Below are positions 1 through 7,440 of a stretch of DNA of 64,000 nucleotides, in pieces. Every line of letters begins with the position of its first letter. Positions within the stretch are counted from its first letter, which is position 1. Source of the stretch: Pseudomonas sp. GCEP-101 (GTDB lineage Bacteria; Pseudomonadota; Gammaproteobacteria; Pseudomonadales; Pseudomonadaceae); assembly GCF_025133575.1 (NCBI RefSeq), contig NZ_CP104011.1, positions 3,604,965-3,668,964 of the forward strand, in the 5' to 3' direction. The position numbers were made by a program, and so were the translations under genes. Below the pieces are notes generated by a model that was not told the DNA's origin, searched no databases, and was given only the letters and a program-made list of their open reading frames with translations.

Positions 1-548
1 AGCAACTGGTGGAGCCCGAGCGCGGCAGCGAACAGCTCGAACTCATCCCGCGCAAGCCGAGCAAGATCGGCCACGGCAAGCGCGGCGACATCCAGATCCA
101 GGGCGTCGGCAACCTGCTCACGCAGATGGCCGGCTGCTGCCAGCCGCTGCCGGGCGACCCGATCGTCGGCTACATCACCCTCGGCCGCGGCGTGACCATT
201 CACCGCCAGGATTGCGCCACCGCGCTGCAACTGGCCGGGCGCGAGCCGGAGCGGATCATCCAGGTCAGCTGGGGCCCGGTACCGGTCAGTACCTATCCGG
301 TGGACATCGTCATCCGCGCCTACGACCGTTCCGGCCTGCTGCGCGACGTCTCGCAGATGCTGCTCAACGAGCGCATCAACGTGCTGGCGGTGAACACCCG
401 CTCGGATAAGGAAGACAACACCGCGATCATGCGCCTGACCATCGAGATCCCCGGTCTCGATTCGCTGGGCCGCCTGTTGGCGCGCATCTCGCAGCTGCCC
501 AACATCATCGAGGCGCGGCGTGACCGCGCGGGTGCCAAGGATGCATAA
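1..548 (+). CDS. relA: GTP pyrophosphokinase RelA, C-terminal part (5' truncated by window)
   Basis: Only the regulatory C-terminus of the (p)ppGpp synthetase is present; the reading frame is already open at the window edge, with codons starting at base 3. Two domains are visible. A cysteine-containing segment (AGCCQPLPGD, then a later Cys in HRQDC) matches the zinc-finger-like region of long RSH enzymes. A C-terminal ACT domain follows (STYPVDIVIRAYDRSGLLRD onward). RelA makes ppGpp on starved ribosomes; this part contacts the ribosome and controls the synthetase. The stop codon overlaps the start of mazG by 8 bases, the arrangement known for relA-mazG in P. aeruginosa. SpoT shares the ACT domain, but the mazG neighbour favours RelA. 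Confidence 0.93.
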   Translation, partial: QLVEPERGSEQLELIPRKPSKIGHGKRGDIQIQGVGNLLTQMAGCCQPLPGDPIVGYITLGRGVTIHRQDCATALQLAGREPERIIQVSWGPVPVSTYPVDIVIRAYDRSGLLRDVSQMLLNERINVLAVNTRSDKEDNTAIMRLTIEIPGLDSLGRLLARISQLPNIIEARRDRAGAKDA

Positions 549-1374
549 GCTCGACGACCTGCTTTACCTCATGGCCCGGCTGCGCGACCCGCAGCACGGT
601 TGCCCGTGGGACCTGAAGCAGAGCTACGCGACCATCGTCCCGTACACCCTCGAGGAAGCCTACGAGGTGGCCGATGCCATCGAGCGCGGCGACCTCGACC
701 ACCTGCGCGAGGAGCTGGGCGACCTGCTCTTCCAGGTCGTCTACTACGCGCAGCTGGCGCGGGAAGAGGGACGTTTCGAGTTCGATGCGGTGGTCGATGG
801 CATCACCAGCAAGCTGATTCGCCGCCATCCGCATGTGTTTCCCGACGGCGACCTGTACGGCGAGTCGGACCCGGCGAAGCTGGCGGAAGCGGCGGTCAAG
901 CAGCGCTGGGAAGAGCTGAAGGCCGAGGAGCGCGCCGCCAAGGCCGCCGAGCCGGTGCAGCTGTCCCTGCTGGACGACGTACCCAACGCCCTGCCGGCCT
1001 TGAGCCGCGCCGCCAAGCTGCAGAAGCGTGCGTCCCAGGTCGGCTTCGACTGGGCCGACGCGCTGCCGGTGGTGGACAAGGTGCGTGAAGAGCTGGACGA
1101 AGTGCTCGAAGCCATGGCTGGCGGCGACACCGAGGCCCAGGCCGAGGAGGTGGGCGACCTGCTGTTCGTGGTGGTCAACCTGGCGCGCAAGCTCAAGGTC
1201 GACCCGGAAACCGCCCTGCGCGCCGCCAACGTCAAGTTCGAACGGCGCTTCCGCTACATCGAAACGGCCTTGCGCGACCAGGGGCGCACCCTGGAAGACA
1301 GCAACCTGGAAGAGATGGACGAACTGTGGGCCGCTGCCAAACGCGACGAGAAGAACCCGCTCAGCTGTGGATAA
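541..1374 (+). CDS. mazG: Nucleoside triphosphate pyrophosphohydrolase MazG
   Basis: A 277-aa protein with two tandem MazG domains. Each has the acidic metal-binding pattern: LEEAYEVADAIE with EELGDLLFQ in the first, and VREELDEVLEA with EEVGDLLFVVVN in the second. MazG hydrolyses NTPs to NMP and pyrophosphate and in E. coli dampens ppGpp effects, which fits its position directly after relA. I chose the ATG at 541 because family members begin close to the LDDLLYLMARLRDP motif. An upstream GTG at 520 in the same frame would add seven residues inside relA. The 8-base overlap suggests translational coupling. The gene is followed at once by a strong intrinsic terminator. Confidence 0.95.
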   Translation: MHKLDDLLYLMARLRDPQHGCPWDLKQSYATIVPYTLEEAYEVADAIERGDLDHLREELGDLLFQVVYYAQLAREEGRFEFDAVVDGITSKLIRRHPHVFPDGDLYGESDPAKLAEAAVKQRWEELKAEERAAKAAEPVQLSLLDDVPNALPALSRAAKLQKRASQVGFDWADALPVVDKVREELDEVLEAMAGGDTEAQAEEVGDLLFVVVNLARKLKVDPETALRAANVKFERRFRYIETALRDQGRTLEDSNLEEMDELWAAAKRDEKNPLSCG

Positions 1375-1402
1375 GTGCTGTCGTGCCTGAACGGCACCCA
1401 TG

Positions 1403-1431
1403 AAAAAGCCCCGCAATCGCGGGGCTTTTTT
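1403..1431 (+). terminator. Rho-independent terminator after relA-mazG
   Basis: The hairpin AGCCCCGC-aatc-GCGGGGCT is flanked by A5 on the left and T6 on the right. It can stop transcription from mazG and, read backwards, lies beyond the end of the convergent lpxO gene. Confidence 0.9.
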
Positions 1432-1443
1432 GTTGGCTTTTCA

Positions 1444-1522
1444 GTAGGAGCGAGCCCTGCGCCGGAGCTGATTTGTAGGAGCGGGCCATGCCCGCGATCG
1501 CGCGCATGGCGCGCTCCTACAG
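1444..1522. repeat. REP/REPIN-like palindromic element, family A
   Basis: Starts GTAGGAGCGAGCC, contains an inner GTAGGAGCGGGCCATGCCCG unit at 1475, and ends GGCGCGCTCCTACAG in inverted orientation. It lies between the convergent mazG and lpxO genes. The GTAGGAGCG ... CGCTCCTAC signature recurs throughout this window. Confidence 0.85.
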
Positions 1523-1532
1523 TTGCCGGGGC

Positions 1533-2465
1533 TCAGCCGAACAACCAGCGCAGGATCACCACCAGCAGCGCCACCGCGAGGATCGGCCGGCCGATGCGGT
1601 AGGCCTTGGGATAGGCACGTTTGAACACCTTCACCTTGCTGCCGATGGCATTGCCGAAGCGGATCAACACCGAATAGGCCTGGTTGATCCCGCCCACGCG
1701 CTCGCCTTCGACGTTCTGCGGCGCGGTGGCACGCCCGAGGAAGGCGCTGACGCGGCGGTTGATGCGGGTCAGCAGCGGCGACTTGAGCGGGCGTTCGATG
1801 TCGCAGAAGAGAATCAGGCGCGACTCGTCCGTCTCGTTCTTCACCCAGTGGACGAAGGTCTCGTCGAACATCACGTCCTCGCCATCGCGCCAGGCGTAGG
1901 GCTGGCCGTCGACGAAGATGCGGCATTCGTCGGAGTTCGGCGTCGCCAGGCCCAGGTGATAGCGCAGCGAGCCGCCGTAGGGGTCGCGGTGCTTGTTCAG
2001 GTGGCTGCGCGGCGGCAGGCGGGTGAACATCGCGCCCTTGACGTTGGGGATGCTGCTGACCAGTTCCACGGTCTTGGGGCACAGCTGCTGCGCGGAGGGC
2101 AGGGGGCCGTCGTACCAGGTGAGGTAGAAGCGCGTCCAGCCCTTCTTGAAGAACGAGCCGAAACCGGCCTCGTTGTTGTTCAGGGCGTCGCGGATGTAGC
2201 CCTCGTCGAACAGCTTCTCGGCTTCCTCGCGGATCGTCTGCCAGTTGTCGCGCAGCGTGTCGAGTTCAGGGAAGCGCTCGCGGTCCAGGTAGGGCTTGGA
2301 CGGCACGCTGGAGTTCAGGTACATCAGCGAGTTGTAGGGCGCGAACCAGGCGGAGTGGTTCACCACCTGCCGCAGGAAGGGGAGCCGCACCTTGCCGCGC
2401 AGGTGCACGTAGAGGATGGCGACGAGGAAGATGGCCAGTATCGCGAGAACGATGAGCTTCAGCAT
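1533..2465 (-). CDS. lpxO: Lipid A 2-hydroxylase, aspartyl/asparaginyl beta-hydroxylase family
   Basis: A 310-aa Fe(II)/2-oxoglutarate-dependent dioxygenase that adds a 2-hydroxyl to secondary acyl chains of lipid A at the inner membrane. An N-terminal transmembrane helix (MLKLIVLAILAIFLVAILYV) is followed by the catalytic domain. Visible motifs are HLNKHRDPYGGSLRYHLGL, carrying the first iron His and Asp, and FDETFVHWVKNETDESRLIL, with the distal His and the Arg that binds 2-oxoglutarate. A weaker transmembrane segment closes the protein (ILAVALLVVILRWLFG). The ATG at 2465 puts the anchor helix right at the start; an upstream GTG at 2516 is in frame but atypical. The position after relA-mazG matches lpxO2 (PA0936) of P. 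aeruginosa. Confidence 0.9.
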   Translation of the reverse strand: MLKLIVLAILAIFLVAILYVHLRGKVRLPFLRQVVNHSAWFAPYNSLMYLNSSVPSKPYLDRERFPELDTLRDNWQTIREEAEKLFDEGYIRDALNNNEAGFGSFFKKGWTRFYLTWYDGPLPSAQQLCPKTVELVSSIPNVKGAMFTRLPPRSHLNKHRDPYGGSLRYHLGLATPNSDECRIFVDGQPYAWRDGEDVMFDETFVHWVKNETDESRLILFCDIERPLKSPLLTRINRRVSAFLGRATAPQNVEGERVGGINQAYSVLIRFGNAIGSKVKVFKRAYPKAYRIGRPILAVALLVVILRWLFG

Positions 2466-2627
2466 GGAGGTTACGAGTCCGCTCCAGATGAGTGATTTCA
2501 AGCCAGGCACTTGCACTGCGCCGGCACAGGCCCGAGGATTATACCCCCTGAGGATGCTCCCGCCGCACCTATGCGTTGGTCTGGGAGTTGTCCTGCATCA
2601 ATATGGGCTGTTGGAGAGCCTCGATTC

Positions 2628-3167
2628 ATGAGCATGTCATTGCGTGATCAGTTGCTGAAAGCCGGGCTGGTCAACGAGAAGCAGGCCAAGCAGGCCGGCA
2701 AGCAGAAGCAGAAACAGCAGCGCCTGGAGCACAAGAACCAGGTGGCCAAGGATGACAGCCAGCGCCAGGCGGCCCTGCAGGCCCAGGCCGAGAAGCAGGC
2801 CCGCGACGCCGAGCTGAACCGCCAGCAGCAGGAGAAGGCCGAGAAGAAGGCCAAGGCCGCGCAGATCAAGCAACTGATCGAAGGCACGCGCCTGCCGAAG
2901 CTGGAGTCGGACGATTACTACAACTTCGTCGACAACAAGAAGGTCAAGCGCATCGCGGTCAACGACCTGATCCGCGACAAGCTCAGCCGCGGCAGCCTGG
3001 CCATCGTCAGCTACGACGGCCGCTACGAGATCGTTCCGCGCGATGCCGCGCTGCGCATCCAGGAGCGTGACGAGCGCCGTATCGTGCTGCTCAGCGAACC
3101 CAGCGGCGAGCCGGACGAGGACGATCCGTACAAGGATTACGTGGTGCCCGACGACCTCATGTGGTGA
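2628..3167 (+). CDS. DUF2058 domain protein (YaiL-like)
   Basis: A 179-aa soluble protein of the DUF2058 family. The N-terminal half (about residues 15-85) is a highly charged Lys/Gln/Glu-rich helix likely to form a coiled coil. The C-terminal half is a conserved domain around LPKLESDDYYNFVDNKKVKRI. The biochemical role is unknown. The ATG at 2628 follows TTGGAGAG at a usable distance; a second ATG lies two codons later. It is transcribed away from lpxO, and the family occupies the same place in P. aeruginosa (PA0937). No signal peptide or membrane segment is seen. Confidence 0.85.
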   Translation: MSMSLRDQLLKAGLVNEKQAKQAGKQKQKQQRLEHKNQVAKDDSQRQAALQAQAEKQARDAELNRQQQEKAEKKAKAAQIKQLIEGTRLPKLESDDYYNFVDNKKVKRIAVNDLIRDKLSRGSLAIVSYDGRYEIVPRDAALRIQERDERRIVLLSEPSGEPDEDDPYKDYVVPDDLMW

Positions 3168-3182
3168 GGTTGCCGCGGCCGC

Positions 3183-3464
3183 TCAGCCGGCCGCATTCAG
3201 TACCACCCTGCCGAACAGCGCCGGCGCCGACAGTGGCGTGATGGCGTGCAGACGGTCCAGCCGGAGCTCCCGGCTGGCGTCGTCGACCCGCACCTCCAGC
3301 GTTTCCTCCAGCGCGCCATCCGGGCGTCGTCGCGTGTGGGTGGTGAAGGCCTGGGCGTCGAACGCCAGGCCGTCACGCAACTCGATACGCAGCCAGTAGC
3401 GGTGCAGACAGGCGATCTCCAGGTAGTCGTGCAGATCGCAGTGCAGCGGCTGGTAATCGTTCAT
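3183..3464 (-). CDS. Rho-binding antiterminator-like protein, Rof family
   Basis: A 93-aa protein of the Rof (YaeO) type. The start MNDYQPLHCDLHDYLEIACLH is the Rof signature (Y-P-[IL]-x-C-x-x-[YHD]-D-x-[LI]-E). Known Rof binds the Rho primary RNA-binding site and inhibits termination. A later segment, LEETLEVRVDDASRELRLDRLHAI, is the expected Sm-like beta barrel end. The ATG at 3464 falls just inside the next gene upstream on the same strand (the small thioredoxin ends at 3473), so the two are packed with a gap of 8 bases and probably form one transcript. Regulation is likely from the divergent promoter region near 3719-3798. Confidence 0.8.
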   Translation of the reverse strand: MNDYQPLHCDLHDYLEIACLHRYWLRIELRDGLAFDAQAFTTHTRRRPDGALEETLEVRVDDASRELRLDRLHAITPLSAPALFGRVVLNAAG

Positions 3465-3472
3465 GCCCACAC

Positions 3473-3697
3473 CTATTTCAGGTCCGCCAGGGCGGCGCCG
3501 AAGTTCAGGTGCAGCACCTGCCCGTCGATCAACAGGGCGGGCACCGATTTCACACCCGCCGCCTCGGCTTCGGCGACGCGCGGCGCCTGCTCGCCCAGGT
3601 GCACCACCTCCACTTCTCGGTTCAACAGTGGCAGCAGGGCGCGCTCGGCTTCGACACAGACGGGGCAGCCGGCATGGTAGTAAATGGCGTTGCTCAT
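3473..3697 (-). CDS. Small thioredoxin/glutaredoxin-like protein
   Basis: A 74-aa minimal thioredoxin fold. The N-terminal strand YYHAGCPVC holds a CPVC active site (Cys at about residues 11 and 14), and VKSVPALLIDG carries the cis-proline loop. It is shorter than classical thioredoxin (about 105 aa), so it is closer to glutaredoxin/NrdH-like mini-thioredoxins. It heads a two-gene unit with the Rof-like gene, divergent from a MarR regulator whose own tail is rich in cysteines. This suggests a redox-responsive module, but the substrate is unknown. A good ribosome site (AGGAGAAGC) precedes the ATG. Confidence 0.85.
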   Translation of the reverse strand: MSNAIYYHAGCPVCVEAERALLPLLNREVEVVHLGEQAPRVAEAEAAGVKSVPALLIDGQVLHLNFGAALADLK

Positions 3698-3718
3698 GTT
3701 GCTTCTCCTGATTGAATA

Positions 3719-3735
3719 GGTATCGAATCGATACC
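3719..3735. promoter_or_regulatory. Perfect palindrome, candidate MarR operator
   Basis: GGTATCGAATCGATACC is a perfect 8+1+8 inverted repeat just upstream of the small thioredoxin gene and in front of the divergent MarR gene. A related pair, CGATA at 3784-3788 and TATCG at 3794-3798, overlaps the predicted marR promoter. Dimeric MarR proteins bind such 16-18 bp palindromes. Confidence 0.65.
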
Positions 3736-3763
3736 ATTTCAGTCTGCGAGCGAAATCGGCCTT

Positions 3764-3792
3764 CTGTCAAACTGGTTTTTGATCGATACTAT
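3764..3792 (+). promoter_or_regulatory. Putative sigma-70 promoter of the MarR gene
   Basis: CTGTCA at 3764-3769 and TACTAT at 3787-3792 are separated by 17 bases and lie just upstream of the ribosome site CGGAGGGA. The -10 overlaps the TATCG half-sites, so the regulator could repress itself. Confidence 0.55.
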
Positions 3793-3811
3793 CTATCGGA
3801 GGGATCAGCCC

Positions 3812-4387
3812 ATGACCGATACAACCCTGTACGACTATCTCGAACGCATCGCCAGCCTGATGCGCGCCTGGGCGCGCGAGCAGCCGCTGATGGCCGATCT
3901 GCAGCCGATCCAGCTGAGCGCGCTGAACTACCTGGCACGCTGCAACCGCTATTCGAATACGCCGCTGGGGGTGACGGATTTCCTCGGGCTGACCAAGGGC
4001 ACGGTGTCGCAGTCGCTCAAGGCGCTGGAGGCCAAGGGGTTGATCGAGAAGCGCCCGGACGTCCAGGACCGCCGCAGCGTGCATTTGGAGCTGACCGAGG
4101 AGGGCAGGGAGCTGATCGATGCCCTGGTGCCGCCGGCCTTCCTGCGCAAGGCCGAGGAGGCATTGGGGGAGCGCAGCGCGGCGTTGGTCGATCTGTTGCG
4201 GGAGTTACTGGCGACGGTGCAGCGCCAGGAGAACGTGCCGGGTTTTGGCTTGTGCCGGACCTGCCGGTTTCACCAGCAACTGGACGACGGGGCGCTTTGC
4301 AGGTTGACCGGCGAGCGCCTGGAAAGCGGCGACGGTGAGCTGATCTGCCGTGAGCATGCCGAGCCGGAGCCGGAGCCGGTGACCTGA
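3812..4387 (+). CDS. MarR family transcriptional regulator with cysteine-rich C-terminal tail
   Basis: A 191-aa regulator. The winged helix-turn-helix core is visible at about residues 35-110 (LSALNYLARC, LGLTKGTVSQSLKALEAKGLIEK, DRRSVHLELTEEG), as in MarR proteins. Unusually the protein extends about 50 residues past the core and carries CRTCRFHQ, then single cysteines in ALCRLTG and LICREH. This C-x2-C ... C ... C layout could hold zinc or an Fe-S cluster, or act as a thiol switch. The ATG at 3812 follows CGGAGGGA. It is divergent from the thioredoxin/Rof pair, which it probably controls. The position corresponds to PA0942 in PAO1. Confidence 0.88.
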   Translation: MTDTTLYDYLERIASLMRAWAREQPLMADLQPIQLSALNYLARCNRYSNTPLGVTDFLGLTKGTVSQSLKALEAKGLIEKRPDVQDRRSVHLELTEEGRELIDALVPPAFLRKAEEALGERSAALVDLLRELLATVQRQENVPGFGLCRTCRFHQQLDDGALCRLTGERLESGDGELICREHAEPEPEPVT

Positions 4388-4394
4388 CGGCAGT

Positions 4395-4474
4395 GTAGGA
4401 GCGAGCTTGCGCGCGAATGGAGTTCACCGGCGATGTCATCGCCAAGCGGTTCGCGAGCAAGCTCGCTCCTACAG
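4395..4474. repeat. REPIN-like inverted repeat, family A
   Basis: The left arm GTAGGAGCGAGCTTGCGCGC and right arm TTCGCGAGCAAGCTCGCTCC are inverted copies around a 30-base spacer, located downstream of the MarR gene. Confidence 0.88.
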
Positions 4475-4498
4475 GGGGGGCCCCGAATCGCGGGCAAG

Positions 4499-4526
4499 AA
4501 AAAGCCGGGCGTCAGCCCGGCTTTTT
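4499..4526. terminator. Bidirectional Rho-independent terminator
   Basis: AAAAAGCCGGGC-gtca-GCCCGGCTTTTT lies between the convergent marR-type gene and the FadL-like gene and can serve both strands. Confidence 0.9.
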
Positions 4527-4542
4527 CGTGACGCAGACGCTA

Positions 4543-5832
4543 TCAGAAGCGATAGGTCATCTGCGCGGTCAGGCCATGGGCGCTGTTGTCGTACTTGGCG
4601 CTGTAGGCCGGCTGCAGGTTGACACCGGCCAGACGCTCGCCGTCAGGCTGGTTGACGCCGGCAGTGGACTCCCACAGGTAGGCGTAGGCGAAGTCGAAGG
4701 TCATGTCGGCGTTGGGCGAGTAGCCGGCGCCCAGGGTGAAGATCTTGCGATCGCCCACCGGGATGCGCACGTTGCGGTGCTCGTTGGTGGTCGGCGACGG
4801 ATCGTAGGCGAAGCCGGTACGCAGGACCCACTGCTGGTCCAGCTGGTAGGAAGTACCGATGGCGGCGGACCAGGTGTCATGCCAGCTCAGGTCTTCGCCG
4901 ATGGTGTCGAAGGCGGCCAGCGGGGCGCCGGTGTTCTGCACTTCAATGCTCTTCAAGCGGCTCCAGCGCGTCCAGGTGGTGCCACCGTAGACGGTCCAGC
5001 GGTCATCCAGCTTCTGGGTGATGGAGAGGTCCAGCGACTCCGGCAGGGTGATGTCCAGGCTGGCATCCATGCGCGAGTCGAACAGGCCGGCCGGCGAGTT
5101 GGACACGGTGGTGTGGCCCTTGAGCTCGTACTTCACCTTGGAGTGGTAGGTGGCGCCGATGGAGGTGCTCTCGGTCGGGGTGACCAGCACGCCGACGTTG
5201 AAGCCGGCGGCAGTGTCGTCGCCCTTGATGCTGATCTTGGTGTCGTCGCCGTTGCCGCCCAGGGCGCCGTTCAGCGCGCCGGTGGCCAGGTAGTTTTCCA
5301 GCTTGCCGTCGATGCGGTTGATGGTCGGACCGAAGCCGACAGCCACCACGTCGTTGAACTTGTAGCTGATGGTCGGCTGGACGGTGATCACCTGGACCTT
5401 GCTGTAGGAACCGTGGGAACGGCCCTGGAAGCCACTTTCGTAGTCGTTGATGATGCCGTAGGGCACGTACACGCCCAGGCCGACGCTGACCTTGTCGTCC
5501 AGCGGGGTGGCGAAGTAGCCGAACGGAACGGCGGCTACCGGGACGGAGTCGCCCTTGTTGGAGCCCGTGGCAGTGCTGTGGGCGTCGCTGATGTCATCCT
5601 TGGCGGAGACCACGGCCAGACCGCCGCTGACTTCAGTTCGCTTGAGCTTGGAAATGCCGGCAGGGTTGCCGTAGATGGTGCTGGCGTCCAATGCCGAAGA
5701 AGCGCGGCCCGCGTAGGCGGTACCGGCGCCGCTGGCGCTCTGCTCGTTGATGGCGATGCCGTTGGCAAGCACCTGAGCGGAGGCAGCGCTGATGGTCAGT
5801 GCGAGGGTAGTCTTGAGCCATGTTGTTTTCAT
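4543..5832 (-). CDS. Outer membrane long-chain fatty acid transporter, FadL/OmpP1 family
   Basis: A 429-aa outer membrane beta barrel. The signal peptide is residues 1-24 (MKTTWLKTTLALTISAASAQVLA). The mature start NGIAINEQSASGAGTAYAGRA matches the FadL hatch with its NPAG motif (YGNPAGISKL). The C-terminus ends in an aromatic residue (AQMTYRF), the usual outer-membrane insertion signal. FadL proteins admit long-chain fatty acids or other hydrophobic compounds. ATG 5832 has AGGAG upstream. CAAAC-N4-GTTCC at 5930-5943 partly resembles a PsrA fatty-acid regulator site, a weak match only. The exact substrate cannot be read from sequence. Confidence 0.9.
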   Translation of the reverse strand: MKTTWLKTTLALTISAASAQVLANGIAINEQSASGAGTAYAGRASSALDASTIYGNPAGISKLKRTEVSGGLAVVSAKDDISDAHSTATGSNKGDSVPVAAVPFGYFATPLDDKVSVGLGVYVPYGIINDYESGFQGRSHGSYSKVQVITVQPTISYKFNDVVAVGFGPTINRIDGKLENYLATGALNGALGGNGDDTKISIKGDDTAAGFNVGVLVTPTESTSIGATYHSKVKYELKGHTTVSNSPAGLFDSRMDASLDITLPESLDLSITQKLDDRWTVYGGTTWTRWSRLKSIEVQNTGAPLAAFDTIGEDLSWHDTWSAAIGTSYQLDQQWVLRTGFAYDPSPTTNEHRNVRIPVGDRKIFTLGAGYSPNADMTFDFAYAYLWESTAGVNQPDGERLAGVNLQPAYSAKYDNSAHGLTAQMTYRF

Positions 5833-6010
5833 TGTAAGAGCAACTCCTGTGTTTATCGGCGCGCAAGCTACCAAGATTCCCGGGTCTTGGGTAGTGGTGG
5901 GCAGGCGCTCTACCTTGGGCTTTCGGGCTCAAACAAGCGTTCCATCTGAATGATGGCCGTTCGTCGCTGTATGTAAATAATTTCTGACCGACTGGTCACG
6001 TTAAAAAGTC

Positions 6011-6490
6011 CTACGCGACTCGACTGAAATTTCCGACGTAGCTGTGCCAGGCGTCGACGAAATCGTGAAGCCGGCCATGGGGATGGAAGACCTGGCGCCA
6101 GACGCGGGCCAGCTCCATGGGGTCATCGGCCAGGGGCAGGGGAAGGCGCTCCGCCTCCACCAGCATCCAGGCGATGGCGGTGCTGTAGCGCAGGTTGACG
6201 GTCAGCTCCAGGTGCGGCGCATCGAGAAACGCATGCTGGCTGGCCAGCCCACGCACACGGCTGGCCAGCTCCGGGTCCAGTGCCAGGAATCCATCCCAGA
6301 GCATCTGGTGGCGTTGTTCGCCAATGCGATACAGCCCGTGGCCATGGCTGTCATCGAGGGCGCTCCCCAGCGCCGACTGACAGGCCGCTGCCCCCAGCAG
6401 CAGCGATTCGGCCGCGATGCTGTGACGCCCCAGGTAATGCAGGGTGGGGCGGATCACATACTGGCAGAGATCATTCGCGGCGATTCCCAT
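6011..6490 (-). CDS. Small hypothetical protein resembling phage structural/lysis-associated proteins
   Basis: A 159-aa protein (from the ATG at 6490) with no signal peptide or membrane helix. The N-terminal stretch LCQYVIRPTLHYLGRHS, then AESLLLGAAACQSALG, reminds me of a family found in phages and some proteobacterial genomes and loosely called structural proteins. Its GTAAQES-like segment may be a decayed or non-catalytic relative of lysozyme-type folds. I could not assign a function. The start at 6490 was chosen because CGAGGGATGTC precedes it; an ATG at 6505 and TTG at 6508 lie upstream in frame without a ribosome site. No other phage genes are nearby. Confidence 0.6.
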   Translation of the reverse strand: MGIAANDLCQYVIRPTLHYLGRHSIAAESLLLGAAACQSALGSALDDSHGHGLYRIGEQRHQMLWDGFLALDPELASRVRGLASQHAFLDAPHLELTVNLRYSTAIAWMLVEAERLPLPLADDPMELARVWRQVFHPHGRLHDFVDAWHSYVGNFSRVA

Positions 6491-6673
6491 GACATCCCTC
6501 GTCATCAATGACCGGCGGGGCTGGGCGTCTTGGCAGCTTCTGATGATTATCCTCGGCCCCGCCGGAAGCGGACTTAGCCGCTCGATTTGAAGTGTAGTGC
6601 GATGAAGATGATGTAAAGGACTGTTTTTAAATTGTTTCGTCGGTGCAGAAACCCTTCATATTCCTTCTGGCGA

Positions 6674-7327
6674 TTAGATGCTTGGGGCTAACTCCGGCAT
6701 CGCAGCGAGCTTTTCCGCGGCTTCCTCGTGGCCCTGGTCAGCGGCCTTCTGGTACCACGCCCGGGCTTGCGCCGGGTTCTTCGCCACGCCGCGGCCCTTG
6801 GCGTAGCTCTCGGCGACTTCGAACTCGGCGTCCACATCGCCCTGCTGGGCCGACAGCAGGTACAGGGCGAAGGCCTTCTTGTAGCTGCGGGTCACGCCGG
6901 TGCCGTTCTCGTACATGATCGCCAGGTTGAACTGCGCGTCCTTGTCGCCCTGATCGACTGCCTTCTGGTACCAGTACACCGCCTTGGCCGAGTCCTGCTC
7001 GACGCCGTCGCCGTTGTCGTAGGCATTGCCGAGGTTGTACTGGGCGCAGGCGTGGCCCTGCTGGGCGGCCTTCTCGTACCAGTAGGCGGCTTTCTCGTAG
7101 TCCTGGTCGTACTCGTCGCTGCCCGAGTCGTATTCCAGGCCGAGCGTGTACTGGGCGCTGGCGTGGCCGGCCTTGGCGGCCTTCACCAGGTCTTCGCCAT
7201 AGAGGTCGGACCACTCGTCCTGGATGGCGCAGGGGGTCGCTTCCAGTTCGGTCGCGTGGGCGGTGAGGGTGCTGCACAGGCCCAGCAGCAGGCTGGCGAG
7301 CAGGGTTTGGCGGATGCGCGAGGGCAT
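6674..7327 (-). CDS. Secreted Sel1-repeat (tetratricopeptide-like) protein
   Basis: A 217-aa protein with a signal peptide (MPSRIRQTLLASLLLGLCSTLTAHA) followed by about four or five Sel1 repeats of 36 residues. Each shows the pattern A-x2-G-x-A-x2-QYxLG ... AxxWYxKAAxQG (for example SAQYTLGLEYDSGSDEYDQD and AKAVYWYQKAVDQGDKDAQF). Sel1 solenoids mediate protein-protein contacts, often in envelope or signalling roles. The ATG at 7327 has AAGGAG upstream. The frame stays open far upstream into the sulfurtransferase gene, but there is no reason to extend it. The partner is unknown. Confidence 0.85.
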   Translation of the reverse strand: MPSRIRQTLLASLLLGLCSTLTAHATELEATPCAIQDEWSDLYGEDLVKAAKAGHASAQYTLGLEYDSGSDEYDQDYEKAAYWYEKAAQQGHACAQYNLGNAYDNGDGVEQDSAKAVYWYQKAVDQGDKDAQFNLAIMYENGTGVTRSYKKAFALYLLSAQQGDVDAEFEVAESYAKGRGVAKNPAQARAWYQKAADQGHEEAAEKLAAMPELAPSI

Positions 7328-7390
7328 GGGATCACTCCTTTGAAAAATGGGCATGAGTCTGACCGATGCCCGAACACCTATCCATAGGAA

Positions 7391-7423
7391 CGCAAGGCGC
7401 CGGTGTGAAGCGCCTTGCGTTTT
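7391..7423. terminator. Hairpin terminator between sulfurtransferase and Sel1 genes
   Basis: CGCAAGGCGC-N9-GCGCCTTGCG is a 10-bp perfect stem followed by TTTT on the plus strand. It lies just past the sulfurtransferase stop codon, so it probably separates the two minus-strand genes. Confidence 0.65.
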
Positions 7424-7440
7424 GACGTACGAGGCGGCGA

